Positions 36,316 through 47,611 are shown, numbered from the stretch's first letter. The stretch: DNA of 59,108 nt from Pseudanabaena sp. SR411 (GCF_002251945.1 NZ_NDHW01000189.1:1-59108), one strand, 5' to 3'. Made by a program: numbers and translations. The notes: generated by a model not told the origin, from the letters alone.

Positions 36316-38007
36316 TTACTTACCGATCGCTGCTTTTGCTTCGTAGAGAGTTTCTACGGTGATCGAAGTGATACCGCGATCGCTAGCAAATTTCTCAGTA
36401 TTGCGCTTGATTTTGCCGCGTACAAAGAAGGGAATCTTCTTTAACTCAGCTTCACCGTCAGCGCTCCAAGTAATTCCTTGCAAATCTTGAGTTACTTCCA
36501 CAGTCGTAAGAACGGCTTGATTAGCAGCACCTGTCGATGCGAGAGCGATCGCTTCTCCCACTGACTCAGTCGTCAATGTTTCGCGGCGATTCTCCTGTGA
36601 TGGCGCAGTATGCAGATGGCTCATATGACCTTCCGCAAACTCGAAGTCTTCACGGAACATCCCAATCAAATGCTCCTCTAGACCCATCATCAAAGGATGC
36701 ACCCAGCCATCAAAAATCACATTCGCTCCTTCCCAACCCATTTGCGGTGAGTAACGGGCAGGCACATCTTGAACGTGGATTGGTGCAGAAATTACCGCGC
36801 AAGGGATACCCAAGCGTTTGGCAATATGTCGTTCCATCTGAGTGCCAAGCACTAGTTCTGGAGCGGCTTCAGCAACCTTAGCTTCTACGGCAAGATAATC
36901 ATCACTAATTACGGCTTCGAGTCCGTGCTTTTTCGCCACTTCGCGTACTTCTCGCGCAAATTCACGGCTATAGGTTCCAATACCAACAAGGGTAAATCCC
37001 AATTCTTCCGTAGCAATTCTTGCTGCGGCAAGAGCGTGAGTTGCATCACCAAAGATGAACACGCGCTTACCCGTTAGATAAGTGGAGTCAACCGATCTCG
37101 AGTACCAAGGAAGACGAGAAGCATTAGCTTCAGCAGCCGATGATACTCGCGCAGCGTCCCAGTTTCCTAAAGTATCGGACTGCGATCGCTCTAGAGCTTG
37201 GCTCACATCAATATCCGCGACCCTACCAATTTCGGCAATAAAGTCACGAGTTGCACCCACACCGATTGGCACTGTCTTCACGACTGGTTGGGCAAAATTG
37301 CGGGTCAGCCAAGTACAAGTGGTGAGTGCAATCTCAGGATAGAGGCAAATATTAAAATCAGCATCGGGAATCCGCATTAAGTCAGCAGGTGTCGCGCCCA
37401 TCGGAGCAACTACATTCACATCAACACCGATTTCTCCAAGTAACTTAATTACTTCGCGAATATCATCGCGACACCTAAAGCCCAATGCTGTTGGACCAAT
37501 GATATTTGCTTTTGGACGAATATGCGAATCGCGCTTCGGTCTTGGTGTATTTGGTGCAGGGACAATAGGCAAAAGTAAAGTACGGACTAGGTGATATAGA
37601 GTTTCGCTAGCGCCCCAATTTTCTTTTTTAGAATAAGCTGGCAATTCTAAGCTGACGATCGGAATTGGTATGCCCATGCCTTTGGCGAGAGAACCTGGTT
37701 GATCTTGAATCAACTCAGCAGTGCAACTTTCCCCAACTAACATTACTTGAGGCTTAAATCTCTCATAGGCATCACGTACTGAAGTCTTGACCATCTCCGC
37801 AGTATCACCACCTAGATCACGAGCTTGAAAAGTCGTATAGGTTACAGGCGGGCGGCGATCGCGTCGCTCGATCATCGTAAACAGCAGATCGGCGTAAGTG
37901 TCGCCCTGTGGTGCGTGAAGTACATAATGCACTCCTTCCATACTAGTTGCAATTCGCATCGCTCCCACATGGGGAGGACCTTCGTAAGTCCAGAGGGTTA
38001 ATTCCAT
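36316..38007 (-). CDS. chlB: Light-independent protochlorophyllide reductase subunit B
   Basis: A 563-residue NifK-like subunit that with ChlN holds the substrate and the NB cluster. Asp 36 (HAPQGD) is at the position of the unusual aspartate cluster ligand known from Rhodobacter BchB. Segments [38 protein letters not shown] and [20 protein letters not shown] are conserved. The opening [20 protein letters not shown] is the purple-bacterial/Prochlorococcus version, not the freshwater cyanobacterial MKLAYWMYAGPAH opening (from memory). The C-terminal domain (about 505-563) has [18 protein letters not shown]. Spacing: 62 bases after chlN, 64 before chlL. Confidence 0.95.
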   Translation of the reverse strand: MELTLWTYEGPPHVGAMRIATSMEGVHYVLHAPQGDTYADLLFTMIERRDRRPPVTYTTFQARDLGGDTAEMVKTSVRDAYERFKPQVMLVGESCTAELIQDQPGSLAKGMGIPIPIVSLELPAYSKKENWGASETLYHLVRTLLLPIVPAPNTPRPKRDSHIRPKANIIGPTALGFRCRDDIREVIKLLGEIGVDVNVVAPMGATPADLMRIPDADFNICLYPEIALTTCTWLTRNFAQPVVKTVPIGVGATRDFIAEIGRVADIDVSQALERSQSDTLGNWDAARVSSAAEANASRLPWYSRSVDSTYLTGKRVFIFGDATHALAAARIATEELGFTLVGIGTYSREFAREVREVAKKHGLEAVISDDYLAVEAKVAEAAPELVLGTQMERHIAKRLGIPCAVISAPIHVQDVPARYSPQMGWEGANVIFDGWVHPLMMGLEEHLIGMFREDFEFAEGHMSHLHTAPSQENRRETLTTESVGEAIALASTGAANQAVLTTVEVTQDLQGITWSADGEAELKKIPFFVRGKIKRNTEKFASDRGITSITVETLYEAKAAIGK

Positions 38008-38038
38008 AAGTTATATATCAATGAGTTAAAAAATAAAT

Positions 38039-39377
<1,339 letters not shown>

Positions 39378-39615
39378 CTAGTTTTTCTTAAAAGGCTAAG
39401 CCCTAATTCTGAAAGGGCTAGCCGATGTTTGCTGTCAAAAATGCGCGATCGCAACGCGATCAATGAGTTAATTCTCTTTACTATATTTAGTAAAACCAAG
39501 AGACTGGTTAAAAAGTTGCAAAGGTTTACAGGAGTATAAGGATCTACAATCCTTAAATTATGCGAAATTATGCGAATTCTACCCCCTTCCCACCTAAAAA
39601 ACAGACGTTATTTAA

Positions 39616-39666
39616 AGTCAATAATTGATGGAGTGGGGCTTTGCCATACGCCATCAATTATTGACT
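39616..39666. repeat. Palindrome upstream of DUF554 gene
   Basis: Arms AGTCAATAATTGATGGAGTGGGGC and complement with a few mismatches around a TTT loop. It lies between the divergent chlN and DUF554 genes. Confidence 0.7.
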
Positions 39667-39764
39667 ACGAAGGGAGTATGGGAATCTTAAGTAAATATAC
39701 TTACATTGCAATTTTGCTCAGAAATTCTATGACTTGCTCATCAGCACAAAATAACCGTAACTAA

Positions 39765-40505
39765 ATGCTAGATTTTTGGACTAAAACCAGTGGGACTTGG
39801 ATTAATGTTTTGGCGATCGCCTGCGGCACATTTCTAGGACTTATTCTACGCGGTCGTTTTCTCTCTCAAGTTTTACCCATTCTCAAACAAGCGATCGGGT
39901 TAATCACCATATTTGTCAGCATAAACATGGCAAATAGCTTACTTAAGATTAAAGCTGGCGCTTTAGATGGCGTGATTCTATCGCTGATTGCCTTAATCAT
40001 TGGTGGCGTAATTGGTGAATTAGGGCAGATCGAGAAACGTTTAGAAGCGGTTGGCGATTGGTTAAAAGCGAAATTTAAGGGCAAAGGTAAGTTTACAGAA
40101 GGGTTTGTTGCGGCAAGTCTTTTGTTCTGTATTGGACCAATGGCAATTATTGGCAGCCTCAATAACGGACTCAGAGGCGAAGATAATCTTTTGGTTCTCA
40201 AGTCGGCTCTAGATGGATTTATTTCGATTGTATTTGCTAGCACCTATGGAATCGGTGTTGGATTCTCGGCTTTGCCCGTGGCTCTATATCAAGGCAGTCT
40301 ATCTTTGCTTGCAGGAAATTTAGCGCAAAGTTTACCAGATCCTGCTAATGCTCAGCCTGTACTAATCATTACGGGAGTTGGTGGCTTAATGCTTTTGGGG
40401 CTAGGCTTAAACTTGTTAGAACTCGCTAAAGTCAGAGTTGCATCTTTTTTACCAGCTTTAGCGATCGCGCCATTAGTTTACTGGCTAGCAGATAGTCTTC
40501 AATAA
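39765..40505 (+). CDS. DUF554 family membrane protein
   Basis: A 246-residue membrane protein with about seven helices (approximately 10-30, 37-60, 68-88, 118-140, 147-180, 189-215, 223-244). Glycine-rich family signatures are ACGTFLGLILRGRF, GGVIGELGQIEKRLEA and LLFCIGPMAIIGSLNNGLRG. The bacterial relative YdfK/YqgA is a predicted transporter of unknown substrate. An ATG at 39765 follows AAATAACCGTAACTAA. It is followed by two palindromes. Confidence 0.88.
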   Translation: MLDFWTKTSGTWINVLAIACGTFLGLILRGRFLSQVLPILKQAIGLITIFVSINMANSLLKIKAGALDGVILSLIALIIGGVIGELGQIEKRLEAVGDWLKAKFKGKGKFTEGFVAASLLFCIGPMAIIGSLNNGLRGEDNLLVLKSALDGFISIVFASTYGIGVGFSALPVALYQGSLSLLAGNLAQSLPDPANAQPVLIITGVGGLMLLGLGLNLLELAKVRVASFLPALAIAPLVYWLADSLQ

Positions 40506-40528
40506 TTCCAGCGCCTGCGGTGCTGGAA
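40506..40528. terminator. Short hairpin after DUF554 gene
   Basis: TTCCAGCGC-CTGCG-GTGCTGGAA, one mismatch, at the stop codon of the DUF554 gene. Confidence 0.6.
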
Positions 40529-40533
40529 ACACC

Positions 40534-40586
40534 AAAATCAGTTTTTTGAAAGTCAGCCGTTGGCTGACTTTCAAAAAACCGATTTT
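40534..40586. repeat. Triloop palindrome upstream of the 6S RNA candidate
   Basis: 25-base arms (AAAATCAGTTTTTTGAAAGTCAGCC and complement with one change) around a GTT loop. It probably is a second terminator for DUF554. Confidence 0.75.
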
Positions 40587-40655
40587 TATAATGAGAGTTT
40601 CTAGGTGCTTTGCACTTTTCCTATTTTGTTGGTTTAGATTGCTATAATTGAGTCA

Positions 40656-40843
40656 AGCTCCTCTGTGGCGTGCGTGACTACCGATAATGTGTCTTGATCG
40701 ATAATTGTTTTCTAGGAGTCTTCGTAATCTCGGCCGCAGTAAACCAGACTTGCATCTGGGAACTTAAGTTAGGCTGAGAGCCAAGCCTCCACCTGGTTTT
40801 ACCGGGTCAAACAACTGAGGTAAGACGGCGTTGCGGAGGGGTG
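40656..40843 (+). ncRNA. Probable 6S RNA (ssaA)
   Basis: A non-coding stretch of about 188 bases with a good -10 box TATAAT at 40643-40648 just upstream. The ends pair as a 13-base stem: CTCCTCTGTGGCG (40658-40670) with CGTTGCGGAGGGG (40829-40841), with G-U wobbles but no mismatch. Length, the rod-like closed ends, the segment CGTGACTACCGATAATGTGT and the following strong terminator match what I know of cyanobacterial 6S RNA, a regulator that binds RNA polymerase. The call rests on pattern, not on a covariance-model search. Confidence 0.68.
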
Positions 40844-40850
40844 AAAAACC

Positions 40851-40905
40851 AAAGTTTTTTAAAAATGGCTCTGTGCAATGCACAGAGCCATTTTTAAAAA
40901 ACTTT
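40851..40905. terminator. Triloop terminator after the 6S RNA candidate
   Basis: Perfect 26-base arms (AAAGTTTTTTAAAAATGGCT continuing to CTGTGC) around an AAT loop. Confidence 0.85.
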
Positions 40906-40958
40906 GAAAAAGTGCTTGCGTTCCTATCAAACCATGCTATATTAGATAAGCGAAACAA

Positions 40959-41032
<74 letters not shown>

Positions 41033-41035
41033 TTA

Positions 41036-41070
41036 ACAAAAAAAGCTGCACAAAGTGCAGCTTTTTTTGT
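41036..41070. terminator. Triloop terminator after tRNA-fMet
   Basis: Perfect arms ACAAAAAAAGCTGCAC and complement around an AAA loop, ending T7. It lies 1 base before the convergent 92-residue gene's stop region (41072). Confidence 0.88.
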
Positions 41071-41071
41071 T

Positions 41072-41350
41072 CTAAGCGTTGGTGATACTTCTGAATAGAT
41101 ATCCAACTACTACACCAATAATCAGCGCCCAAATTTGACCAGTTTTTACAAAATTATTCCAACCTTTTCCTAAATCTCCCATTACATCCTGCTTAAATTG
41201 TTGGGCTAGTAAATCCATATTGATATGTGAGTTCAGATCCGCAATATTGAAATGTAAATTGCTAGGAACATCGATCGCTGAAAGATGAAATGATAAGTCA
41301 GCGCTAGTCACACTAGTCAGCAAATGCTGGGCTTGGGATAAGTCAAACAT
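41072..41350 (-). CDS. Small membrane-anchored protein, unknown
   Basis: A 92-residue protein with an acidic/neutral N-terminal part containing hydrophobic and histidine-rich segments (SADLSFHLSAIDVPSNLHFN) and one C-terminal membrane helix WALIIGVVVGYLFRSI (about 73-88). Nothing in it matches a family I know. It is followed upstream by the GAF-SpoIIE phosphatase gene with a 17-base gap on the same strand, so they may be co-transcribed; the product may anchor or localise the phosphatase. Confidence 0.65.
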   Translation of the reverse strand: MFDLSQAQHLLTSVTSADLSFHLSAIDVPSNLHFNIADLNSHINMDLLAQQFKQDVMGDLGKGWNNFVKTGQIWALIIGVVVGYLFRSITNA

Positions 41351-41367
41351 AATATTTTAGTCTTGGG

Positions 41368-42753
41368 TTAATTTACTAGAGCTTTGTCTTTTATGTGCAG
41401 AACCACAAGGGTCATGTCATCAGTATGAGTATGCCCTTCTCCAATAAAGTTTTGCACTTCTTGGAAGATGTAGTCAAGAATCATCTGGGGGCGAGTTACA
41501 TCATCAGATAAGGGAAAGCAATTTTGACAAGCCCAGTCTAGGGCTTTGCGGAGATTTTCTTCGTCAAAGCGATCTCCTTCTGGACTGGCTGCTTCTGTAA
41601 AGCCATCGGTGTAATAGATGACCACATCGCCTGAATTTAGGCGAGTGCTACCCTCTTCATACTTTGACCCCGCCTCTAAGCCAATCAAAGCGCCCATGGT
41701 GTCGAGGGCATGAACAGATCGGGTCTTAGCTCGCCAATGCAAGGCGGGAGTATGCGCGGCATTACTGAAAGAAAGGATCTGAGTTTCGGGATCATATTCC
41801 GAATAAAACATAGTCACAAAGCGATGAGATTTCTCCAAATCCTCATACATCACTTCATTGAGATGTTCCAAAATTTTGCTAGGAGAATGGTTGTTTAGAA
41901 CTTCAGCCCGTAACATCCCCCTTGTCATGGTCATAATCAAACCTGCGGGAACCCCTTTGCCCATGACATCACCAACCACAAAACTCCAGCGATCGCCTTT
42001 TTGCATCGGGATAAAGTCATAATAGTCGCCACCCACTCGGCTAGCTGTAGAGCAACGCGCTGAGATCTCAATGCCTTGAATCTTGGGACAGTTGCGCGGT
42101 AAGAGTTGGCGTTGGATTTCTGCGCCGATCTCCATCTCCCGATCTTGCCGCTCTTTTTTGATTAATTCGGTAGTGAGTTCATGATTTTCTAAGCCTACTG
42201 AGGTTTGATCGGCAACAAGGCGCATCAAAGTACGCTTGTTATCTGTCCAAATATAATCAGGTTTGCGGCTAAAAATATAAAGACGACCCCGCACCGCATT
42301 TTTGACTAAAACTGATGTGCCGTACAAATGGACATCTGCACCTAGGTAACGGCTGACCATCTCATCAAGAGCGGTTGGACTGCCTGTTAAAACCTGTTGG
42401 ATGGCTCGTTCGATCGCTGTTCTAACTTGTTGGGCTTTCATGCCGCCTTGATTGCGCTCAGGACAATGCAAAGACTCTAGGCGCATTTGTCCACTTGCCT
42501 TAAATAAAATTAGCGCACCACCATCGGAGTCAGTCACACGACTGGCAATTAAAGGGATTAATTCTAAAAATTGGTTGAGGTTACTAAAGCTGCGGAGAGC
42601 GTAACCCAAAAAGCTCAGCAGCTCATGGATTTTATTTTGATCCTGACTCATCCGTCTGAGCAGGTCTTTGAGATCTTTCATCACCATCACAGAGGCATTG
42701 TCTATGTCCTGTGCTGGGAGCGATCTGTTTCTAGGTGGCAATGATAGAGACAT
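41368..42753 (-). CDS. GAF-SpoIIE (PP2C-type) serine phosphatase, RsbU-like
   Basis: A 461-residue cytosolic protein. The N-terminal half (about 30-205) has a GAF-type sensor fold (LIPLIASRVTDSDGGALILF). A helix (TTELIKKERQDREMEIGAEI) connects it to the SpoIIE domain (about 217-455), whose metal-binding motifs are complete: RVGGDYYDFIPM, VVGDVMGKGVPAGL, IYYTDGFTEAASPEGDRFDE and HTDDMTLVVLHI. It likely dephosphorylates an anti-sigma-antagonist-type protein. No STAS or kinase gene is adjacent. It precedes the 92-residue membrane protein gene. Confidence 0.92.
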   Translation of the reverse strand: MSLSLPPRNRSLPAQDIDNASVMVMKDLKDLLRRMSQDQNKIHELLSFLGYALRSFSNLNQFLELIPLIASRVTDSDGGALILFKASGQMRLESLHCPERNQGGMKAQQVRTAIERAIQQVLTGSPTALDEMVSRYLGADVHLYGTSVLVKNAVRGRLYIFSRKPDYIWTDNKRTLMRLVADQTSVGLENHELTTELIKKERQDREMEIGAEIQRQLLPRNCPKIQGIEISARCSTASRVGGDYYDFIPMQKGDRWSFVVGDVMGKGVPAGLIMTMTRGMLRAEVLNNHSPSKILEHLNEVMYEDLEKSHRFVTMFYSEYDPETQILSFSNAAHTPALHWRAKTRSVHALDTMGALIGLEAGSKYEEGSTRLNSGDVVIYYTDGFTEAASPEGDRFDEENLRKALDWACQNCFPLSDDVTRPQMILDYIFQEVQNFIGEGHTHTDDMTLVVLHIKDKALVN

Positions 42754-42860
42754 ACCAATGCTGCAACGCTAGGTGGTTTGAATGAAAGCTAATTTAGTCA
42801 AACAGTGTAGCCTTAGTTGGACAGAAATTAACAAACGATTTCAGGAATTTTCTAAAAGTA

Positions 42861-42887
42861 TTTTGGCGGCGCGAAGCACCGCCAAAA
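42861..42887. terminator. Triloop hairpin after ftsY
   Basis: TTTTGGCGGCGC-GAA-GCACCGCCAAAA with one G-T pair. It ends 1 base before the ftsY stop region (42888). Confidence 0.75.
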
Positions 42888-44576
42888 CTAGTTACTCAAT
42901 AATGCTTCGACAAATTCATAGCTTGAAAAAGGGCGTAAATCTTCAATTCCTTCACCAGCACCAATAAATCTAATCGGTAAACCAAGTTGTTGCACTACAG
43001 CGATCGCCACACCACCCTTTGCCGTGCCATCAAGCTTGGTGAGGATCACACCTGTGATCCCTGCGGACTGAGCAAAAACTTCGGCTTGTTTAAGTCCATT
43101 TTGTCCAAGGGTAGAATCTAGCACTAGCAAAGATTCGATTTTGGCATTGGCGGATTTTTTATCGACGATGCGGCGAATTTTGCTGAGTTCTTCCATCAGA
43201 TTTTTCTTGTTTTGCAGTCGGCCAGCAGTATCGACCAGCAATAACTCAGTGCCTCTGGCTTGAGCCGCGCTAATCGCATCAAAGACAACGGCAGCGGGAT
43301 CGGCATTTTGGGCTGGGTTGCAAATTACATCTACATTCGATCTTTGTCCCCAACTCTTGACCTGCTCAACCGCAGCAGCGCGGAAAGTATCGGCAGCAGC
43401 AATCAGGGTTTTATAACCAGATTTCACACTGAGATGCGACAGTTTACCGATCGTCGTCGTCTTACCAGCACCATTTACGCCAGTGATCAACCAAATATTT
43501 AGTTGATTCTTTTCGGGAATCAACATAGGGATCGGTTCGCCGCCTTTCTGTGCTGATACATCAAGCATCTCGCGCAAAATTTGCTTGAGATAGGCGATCG
43601 CTTCTTCTGGTGGCAAAACTTCTTTGCGGAGTTTGTCTTGGAGCTTGGCAATAATTTGATCGGTTGCCTTAACGCCAACATCGGCTTGTAAGAGCAAAGC
43701 CTCAATATCATCAACAGAATCGGCACTGAGAGGACCTTGTCCGACGATCGCCTTTAGTTGATTAACCAACGATAATCGAGTTTTATCTAAGCCTTGTCGT
43801 AACCGATTCAGCCATGTGATCTCTTCAACAGAAATTTCTTCGGGGCGACGACCTTGGGAGGCGAGGACTTCGGCTGACCAGATGAAATCATCATCAAACT
43901 TGATGGTGGCTTTGCGTCTAGAAGTAACAACAGGTTTAACTTCTGGCTCTGGCTCAACGATCGCCGTGGCTTCGAGAGCGGCAATACGGGCTTGGCGATC
44001 GCTTTCGGACTGCATCCAAAAAGGGACAGTCTCAGGTTCAGTCTCAGAAGTAATTTCCTCTAAGATAACGGGTTCAGCGATCGCTGTTTCGACAAATGTA
44101 GTTGATGCGTTTAGTAATTCTAATGATGATTCAGATGCGATCGGCTCGATAGGTTCAGCAATTTCGGGCTGCGATTCAACAATTTCTAATGTAGGTTCAA
44201 CAACCTGAACTTCAGGCTCGGCAATTTCTGGTTCAGTAACCTTAGCTTCAAGCTCAGTAATTTCTGACTCATTAACTCTAACTTCAGGCTCTGTAGTTTC
44301 TGGTTCAGTAATTTCTGAATCACTAACCTTAGCTTCAGGCTCAGTAATTTCTGGCTCAGTAATTTCTGGCTCAGAGGATTCGGCTTGTTGCTGCACATTG
44401 GCATAGGCAGCCTTTGCCCAATTTAATAAATCTTGTGATGCTGGCGATGCGATCGGGCTAGTATCTTCAACAGGTGTAGATTCAGGTGTTTTTTCTTCAG
44501 TTTGGGGTGACTCTACAGATTGGTTATTCGCATCTTTGTCATCATCAAACTTACGCCGAAACCAGTTAAACACCAT
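42888..44576 (-). CDS. ftsY: Signal recognition particle receptor FtsY with long acidic N-terminus
   Basis: A 562-residue GTPase that receives SRP-ribosome complexes at the membrane. The start MVFNWFRRKFDDDKD forms the basic amphipathic membrane-targeting helix. Residues about 20-230 form an acidic linker with imperfect EITEPE-type repeats. The NG GTPase domain (about 260-560) has GVNGAGKTTTIGKL (G1), DTFRAAA, DTAGR (G3) and TKLDGTAKGG (G4), all intact. The total is longer than the ~500 residues of E. coli FtsY, owing to the acidic stretch. It is upstream of the RsbU-like gene on the same strand, with a hairpin between. Confidence 0.95.
   Translation of the reverse strand: MVFNWFRRKFDDDKDANNQSVESPQTEEKTPESTPVEDTSPIASPASQDLLNWAKAAYANVQQQAESSEPEITEPEITEPEAKVSDSEITEPETTEPEVRVNESEITELEAKVTEPEIAEPEVQVVEPTLEIVESQPEIAEPIEPIASESSLELLNASTTFVETAIAEPVILEEITSETEPETVPFWMQSESDRQARIAALEATAIVEPEPEVKPVVTSRRKATIKFDDDFIWSAEVLASQGRRPEEISVEEITWLNRLRQGLDKTRLSLVNQLKAIVGQGPLSADSVDDIEALLLQADVGVKATDQIIAKLQDKLRKEVLPPEEAIAYLKQILREMLDVSAQKGGEPIPMLIPEKNQLNIWLITGVNGAGKTTTIGKLSHLSVKSGYKTLIAAADTFRAAAVEQVKSWGQRSNVDVICNPAQNADPAAVVFDAISAAQARGTELLLVDTAGRLQNKKNLMEELSKIRRIVDKKSANAKIESLLVLDSTLGQNGLKQAEVFAQSAGITGVILTKLDGTAKGGVAIAVVQQLGLPIRFIGAGEGIEDLRPFSSYEFVEALLSN
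44180..44375. repeat. Degenerate 12-18-bp tandem repeat inside ftsY
   Basis: On the coding strand, units of the type CAGAAATTACTGAGCC encode ITEPE/ISEPE-like repeats (about residues 70-130 of FtsY). The copies vary in spacing and sequence, so length may vary between strains. Confidence 0.7.
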
Positions 44577-44729
44577 ACTAATACCCTTACGCCATGATTG
44601 AATCTATATTCAATGATTTTTTAGAGAGCTTCGTCATCTTCTAAAAATTATTGAATATGTGGTCAACTTACTAGGATAGTTTACGGTGTATAGGTTATTA
44701 GTACTAAATCAGATCTAGACGGTTTTCCG

Positions 44730-44780
44730 AAATCCATAAAAAAGAAGCAACGCAATGCGTTGCTTCTTTTTTATGGATTT
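44730..44780. terminator. Triloop palindrome at the end of the 116-residue gene
   Basis: Perfect 24-base arms (AAATCCATAAAAAAGAAGCA continuing to ACGC) around an AAT loop. The stop codon of the minus-strand gene (44779-44781) starts in it. Confidence 0.85.
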
Positions 44781-45129
44781 ATTTCTTTTTGATATCTTTT
44801 GCCATATTGAGAAAGATATCCATACTCGAATCTACGCGAGTGTTGATCTTTGGCTCAAATGTAGATTGCGGAGTTGATTCAGAAACATTGCTGTTAGAAA
44901 CATTAATTTCAGAGCCTTCAGTTTTATCAGTTGCTGATATGATTTCTGTGATTTCAGCGCCTTTGACACCGTTAACAGTTGGGAATGTCTTTCTGACAGC
45001 CTTAGGTGTCCGCATGTAATCAATGTTACCAAAGGTTTTGGCGGAATCTTCATCAAGAAAATAAGCCGATTCTGTGCTTTCAGAATCCTCTTTTTTATCT
45101 TTCTTGCCAAATAAGCCGAAAAGAGCCAT
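44779..45129 (-). CDS. Conserved cyanobacterial protein, unknown function
   Basis: A 116-residue hydrophilic protein: basic/acidic N-terminal MALFGLFGKKDKKEDSES, then a compact conserved-looking segment AYFLDEDSAKTFGNIDYMRT, a low-complexity Ser/Thr/Glu middle, and a C-terminal basic helix VDSSMDIFLNMAKDIKKK. The mix of an N-terminal hydrophobic/basic helix and a disordered middle suggests a membrane-peripheral adaptor. It has no transmembrane helix. I do not recognise a function. Confidence 0.75.
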   Translation of the reverse strand: MALFGLFGKKDKKEDSESTESAYFLDEDSAKTFGNIDYMRTPKAVRKTFPTVNGVKGAEITEIISATDKTEGSEINVSNSNVSESTPQSTFEPKINTRVDSSMDIFLNMAKDIKKK

Positions 45130-45246
45130 GTATTTATACCTACTTTTCTAAAATTGGGTTGAATTTATTTTTTTATTGCGATGTGTAACATTTTAGCAAC
45201 ATACCGTGCAATAGCGATCGCGATGATTTTCAACATTTTCAACAAT

Positions 45247-45277
45247 AAAAAAAGCAGCACTAAGTGCTGCTTTTTTT
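45247..45277. terminator. Triloop terminator downstream of psbU
   Basis: AAAAAAAGCAGCAC-TAA-GTGCTGCTTTTTTT, perfect, 29 bases beyond the psbU stop on the minus strand. Confidence 0.85.
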
Positions 45278-45305
45278 TGATTTGTGGCGCAAAGCGCCTC
45301 TTTAC

Positions 45306-45689
45306 TTACAATCTGTAGTTAGCGTTGTTAATCCGCTCACGCCCCATAGACTCATCAGGCTTTTTAAGGGTGAACTTGTCAGCATTTGCTTTGATCAGTT
45401 CTTTTTGTGATTCATTTAAACCATCAATTTCTAGCACCTCATTTAGCGATTTGTAAGGCGCATTTTCAATGATGATTCGACCTAAGGTTGGATACATACC
45501 ACGTACTTGACGGAAAGTGTTGATATTAGCGTTGTTCAGGTCGATTTTGCTAAGATCTTGTGTGTAAAAATTGGTAGCAGGTAATTCTTCGGCAAATGCA
45601 GAGTTACTGCCAAAAGAACCTAAAAAGCCAGTTGTCCAAATTGACGCGATCGCCACTAATAAAACAGAAAAGCGTATAAGTGCTTTCAT
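45306..45689 (-). CDS. psbU: Photosystem II extrinsic protein PsbU
   Basis: A 127-residue precursor of the 12-kDa lumenal protein that shields the oxygen-evolving cluster. A signal peptide (about 1-34; FSVLLVAIASIWTTGFLG, cut near AFAEE) exports it to the lumen. The mature part has the helix-hairpin-helix features IDLNNANINTFRQVRGMYPT and IIENAPYKSLNEVLEIDGLN of PsbU. Length is normal. It is divergent from ndhD; the 326-bp gap 45690-46015 is A/T-rich with no other gene visible and likely carries both promoters. Confidence 0.94.
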   Translation of the reverse strand: MKALIRFSVLLVAIASIWTTGFLGSFGSNSAFAEELPATNFYTQDLSKIDLNNANINTFRQVRGMYPTLGRIIIENAPYKSLNEVLEIDGLNESQKELIKANADKFTLKKPDESMGRERINNANYRL

Positions 45690-46015
45690 GCCTAAAATCT
45701 CTCTATTAAAAAAATAATTTATTCACTTTCGAGATTAGCAGAAAATTGGAAACCCAAAACCTTAGGGCTTGCAAATAAAGTATATGTAAATAATTGTTTC
45801 TATTTGTTAACTTTCCTTCACAAATTCTTACCTAGATTTTAAACCAACAAAAATTTCTTGAAGTCTTACACTATAACGATCCCAGCCTGAAATCTTAAAT
45901 TTATGGTGATCGCCTAGGTTTAAGTAACTATAAACAACTACAGAGTCGGTAAGTGACCATAGGTAAAATGACTGTCTAGAAAATGGGTGGGTAATTACAA
46001 CGGTTACTTTTGAAT

Positions 46016-47608
46016 ATGTTAAGTCTCGAAAACTTCCCTTGGCTCACGTTTATCATTGCCTTTCCCATAGTTATGTCCCTCGTGGTTGCCTTTGTCCCAG
46101 ACAAAGGTGACGGCAAAACCATTCGTTGGTTTGCGCTCGTAGTCGGACTGATTGACTTTGCGGCGATCGCCTATGCTTTCTGCACAAAGTATGACTACAG
46201 CAACCCCAACCTCCAACTCGTTGAGAGTTATTCGTGGGTTCCGCAACTGGGGCTAAATTGGTCAGTGGGCGTTGATGGACTTTCGATGCCTTTGGTCTTG
46301 CTGACTGGATTTATCACCACATTAGCAACCTTGGCAGCTTGGCCCGTCACTCTGAAGCCACGCTTATTTTATTTTTTATTGCTCTCAATGTATGGCGCAC
46401 AGATTGCCGTATTCGCTGTACAGGATATGCTGCTGTTTTTCCTAACATGGGAACTAGAGCTAATTCCTGTGTACCTATTACTGTCAATCTGGGGAGGCTA
46501 TAAGCGACTATATGCTGCCACCAAGTTTATTCTTTACACAGCGATCGGCTCACTCTTTATCCTTGTCGCTGGGCTTGCCATGGCATTCTATGGCGATACA
46601 GTCACCTTTGATATGGCGGCTCTTGCTAATAAGAACTATCCTCTCACCTTCCAATTGCTAGCCTACGGTGCATTCTTGATTTCCTACGGAGTCAAGTTAC
46701 CGATTTTTCCTTTGCATACATGGCTACCCGATGCCCACGGTGAAGCTACCGCACCCGTGCATATGCTCCTTGCAGGTATTTTGCTAAAAATGGGTGGCTA
46801 TGCGCTAATGCGAATGAATGCAGGCATGTTACCTGAAGCCCATGCTTACTTTGCGCCGATCTTAGTAATTTTAGGGATCGTGAATATTATTTACGCAGCG
46901 CTTACGTCTTTTGCTCAGCGCAGCCTCAAACGCAAAATTGCCTATTCATCAATCTCGCATATGGGGTTTGTGCTGATCGGTTTAGCTTCATTTACCGATC
47001 TCGGTACGAGTGGCGCAATGTTGCAAATGATCTCCCACGGACTGATTGGCGCGAGCTTATTCTTCCTCGTTGGTGCAACCTACGATCGCACGCATACCTT
47101 GATCCTTGATGAGATGGGTGGAGTCGGTCAGCAGATGCCAAAAATCTTTGCGATGTTTACCACTTGCTCCCTTGCGTCTTTGGCTTTACCGGGGATGAGT
47201 GGTTTTGTTGCCGAGGTGATGATTTTTGTCGGTTTTGCCACCAGTGATGCTTATAGCGGCACATTTAAAGTGATTGCCCTCTTGTTGATGGCAGTGGGTG
47301 TGATCTTAACGCCTGTATATCTGCTTTCAATGTTGCGCGAAATTTTCTATGGTCAAGAAAATAAAGCACTCACTTCTCATCAAGATCTCGTTGATGCTGA
47401 ACCTCGTGAGGTGTTCATCATTGCTTGTCTATTGGTTCCAATTATTGGTATCGGTTTCTATCCTAAAATCGTGACTCAAATCTATGATTCGACCACGACG
47501 CAACTGGCAACGACTCTACGAGAGGCGGTTCCAGCACTAGCTAATAAACACGATAATAAACGTCTGGCAAGTCTACAATCTCAGACTTCACCAAGTTTAA
47601 GTAAATAG
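46016..47608 (+). CDS. ndhD: NAD(P)H-quinone oxidoreductase subunit 4
   Basis: A 530-residue proton-pumping subunit of cyanobacterial NDH-1, started at the ATG at 46016 (a TTG at 46010 is possible). About 14 membrane helices. Functional residues include Glu in [19 protein letters not shown] and Lys in [13 protein letters not shown], and the segment [20 protein letters not shown]. The C-terminus is a typical hydrophilic tail. It is the NdhD type of respiratory and cyclic electron flow complexes; which paralogue (D1 or D2) I cannot tell. No other ndh gene is in the window. Confidence 0.96.
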   Translation: MLSLENFPWLTFIIAFPIVMSLVVAFVPDKGDGKTIRWFALVVGLIDFAAIAYAFCTKYDYSNPNLQLVESYSWVPQLGLNWSVGVDGLSMPLVLLTGFITTLATLAAWPVTLKPRLFYFLLLSMYGAQIAVFAVQDMLLFFLTWELELIPVYLLLSIWGGYKRLYAATKFILYTAIGSLFILVAGLAMAFYGDTVTFDMAALANKNYPLTFQLLAYGAFLISYGVKLPIFPLHTWLPDAHGEATAPVHMLLAGILLKMGGYALMRMNAGMLPEAHAYFAPILVILGIVNIIYAALTSFAQRSLKRKIAYSSISHMGFVLIGLASFTDLGTSGAMLQMISHGLIGASLFFLVGATYDRTHTLILDEMGGVGQQMPKIFAMFTTCSLASLALPGMSGFVAEVMIFVGFATSDAYSGTFKVIALLLMAVGVILTPVYLLSMLREIFYGQENKALTSHQDLVDAEPREVFIIACLLVPIIGIGFYPKIVTQIYDSTTTQLATTLREAVPALANKHDNKRLASLQSQTSPSLSK

Positions 47609-47611
47609 ACT

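Noticed and set aside
44186-44404. Frame rich in NQKLLSLK-type repeats inside ftsY (minus strand, other frame).
   Set aside because: It is a frame-shifted reading of the ftsY tandem repeat.
41072-45129. The SpoIIE phosphatase region as a Rsb-type stressosome operon.
   Set aside because: No STAS, anti-sigma kinase or sigma factor gene is adjacent; only a small membrane protein and ftsY.
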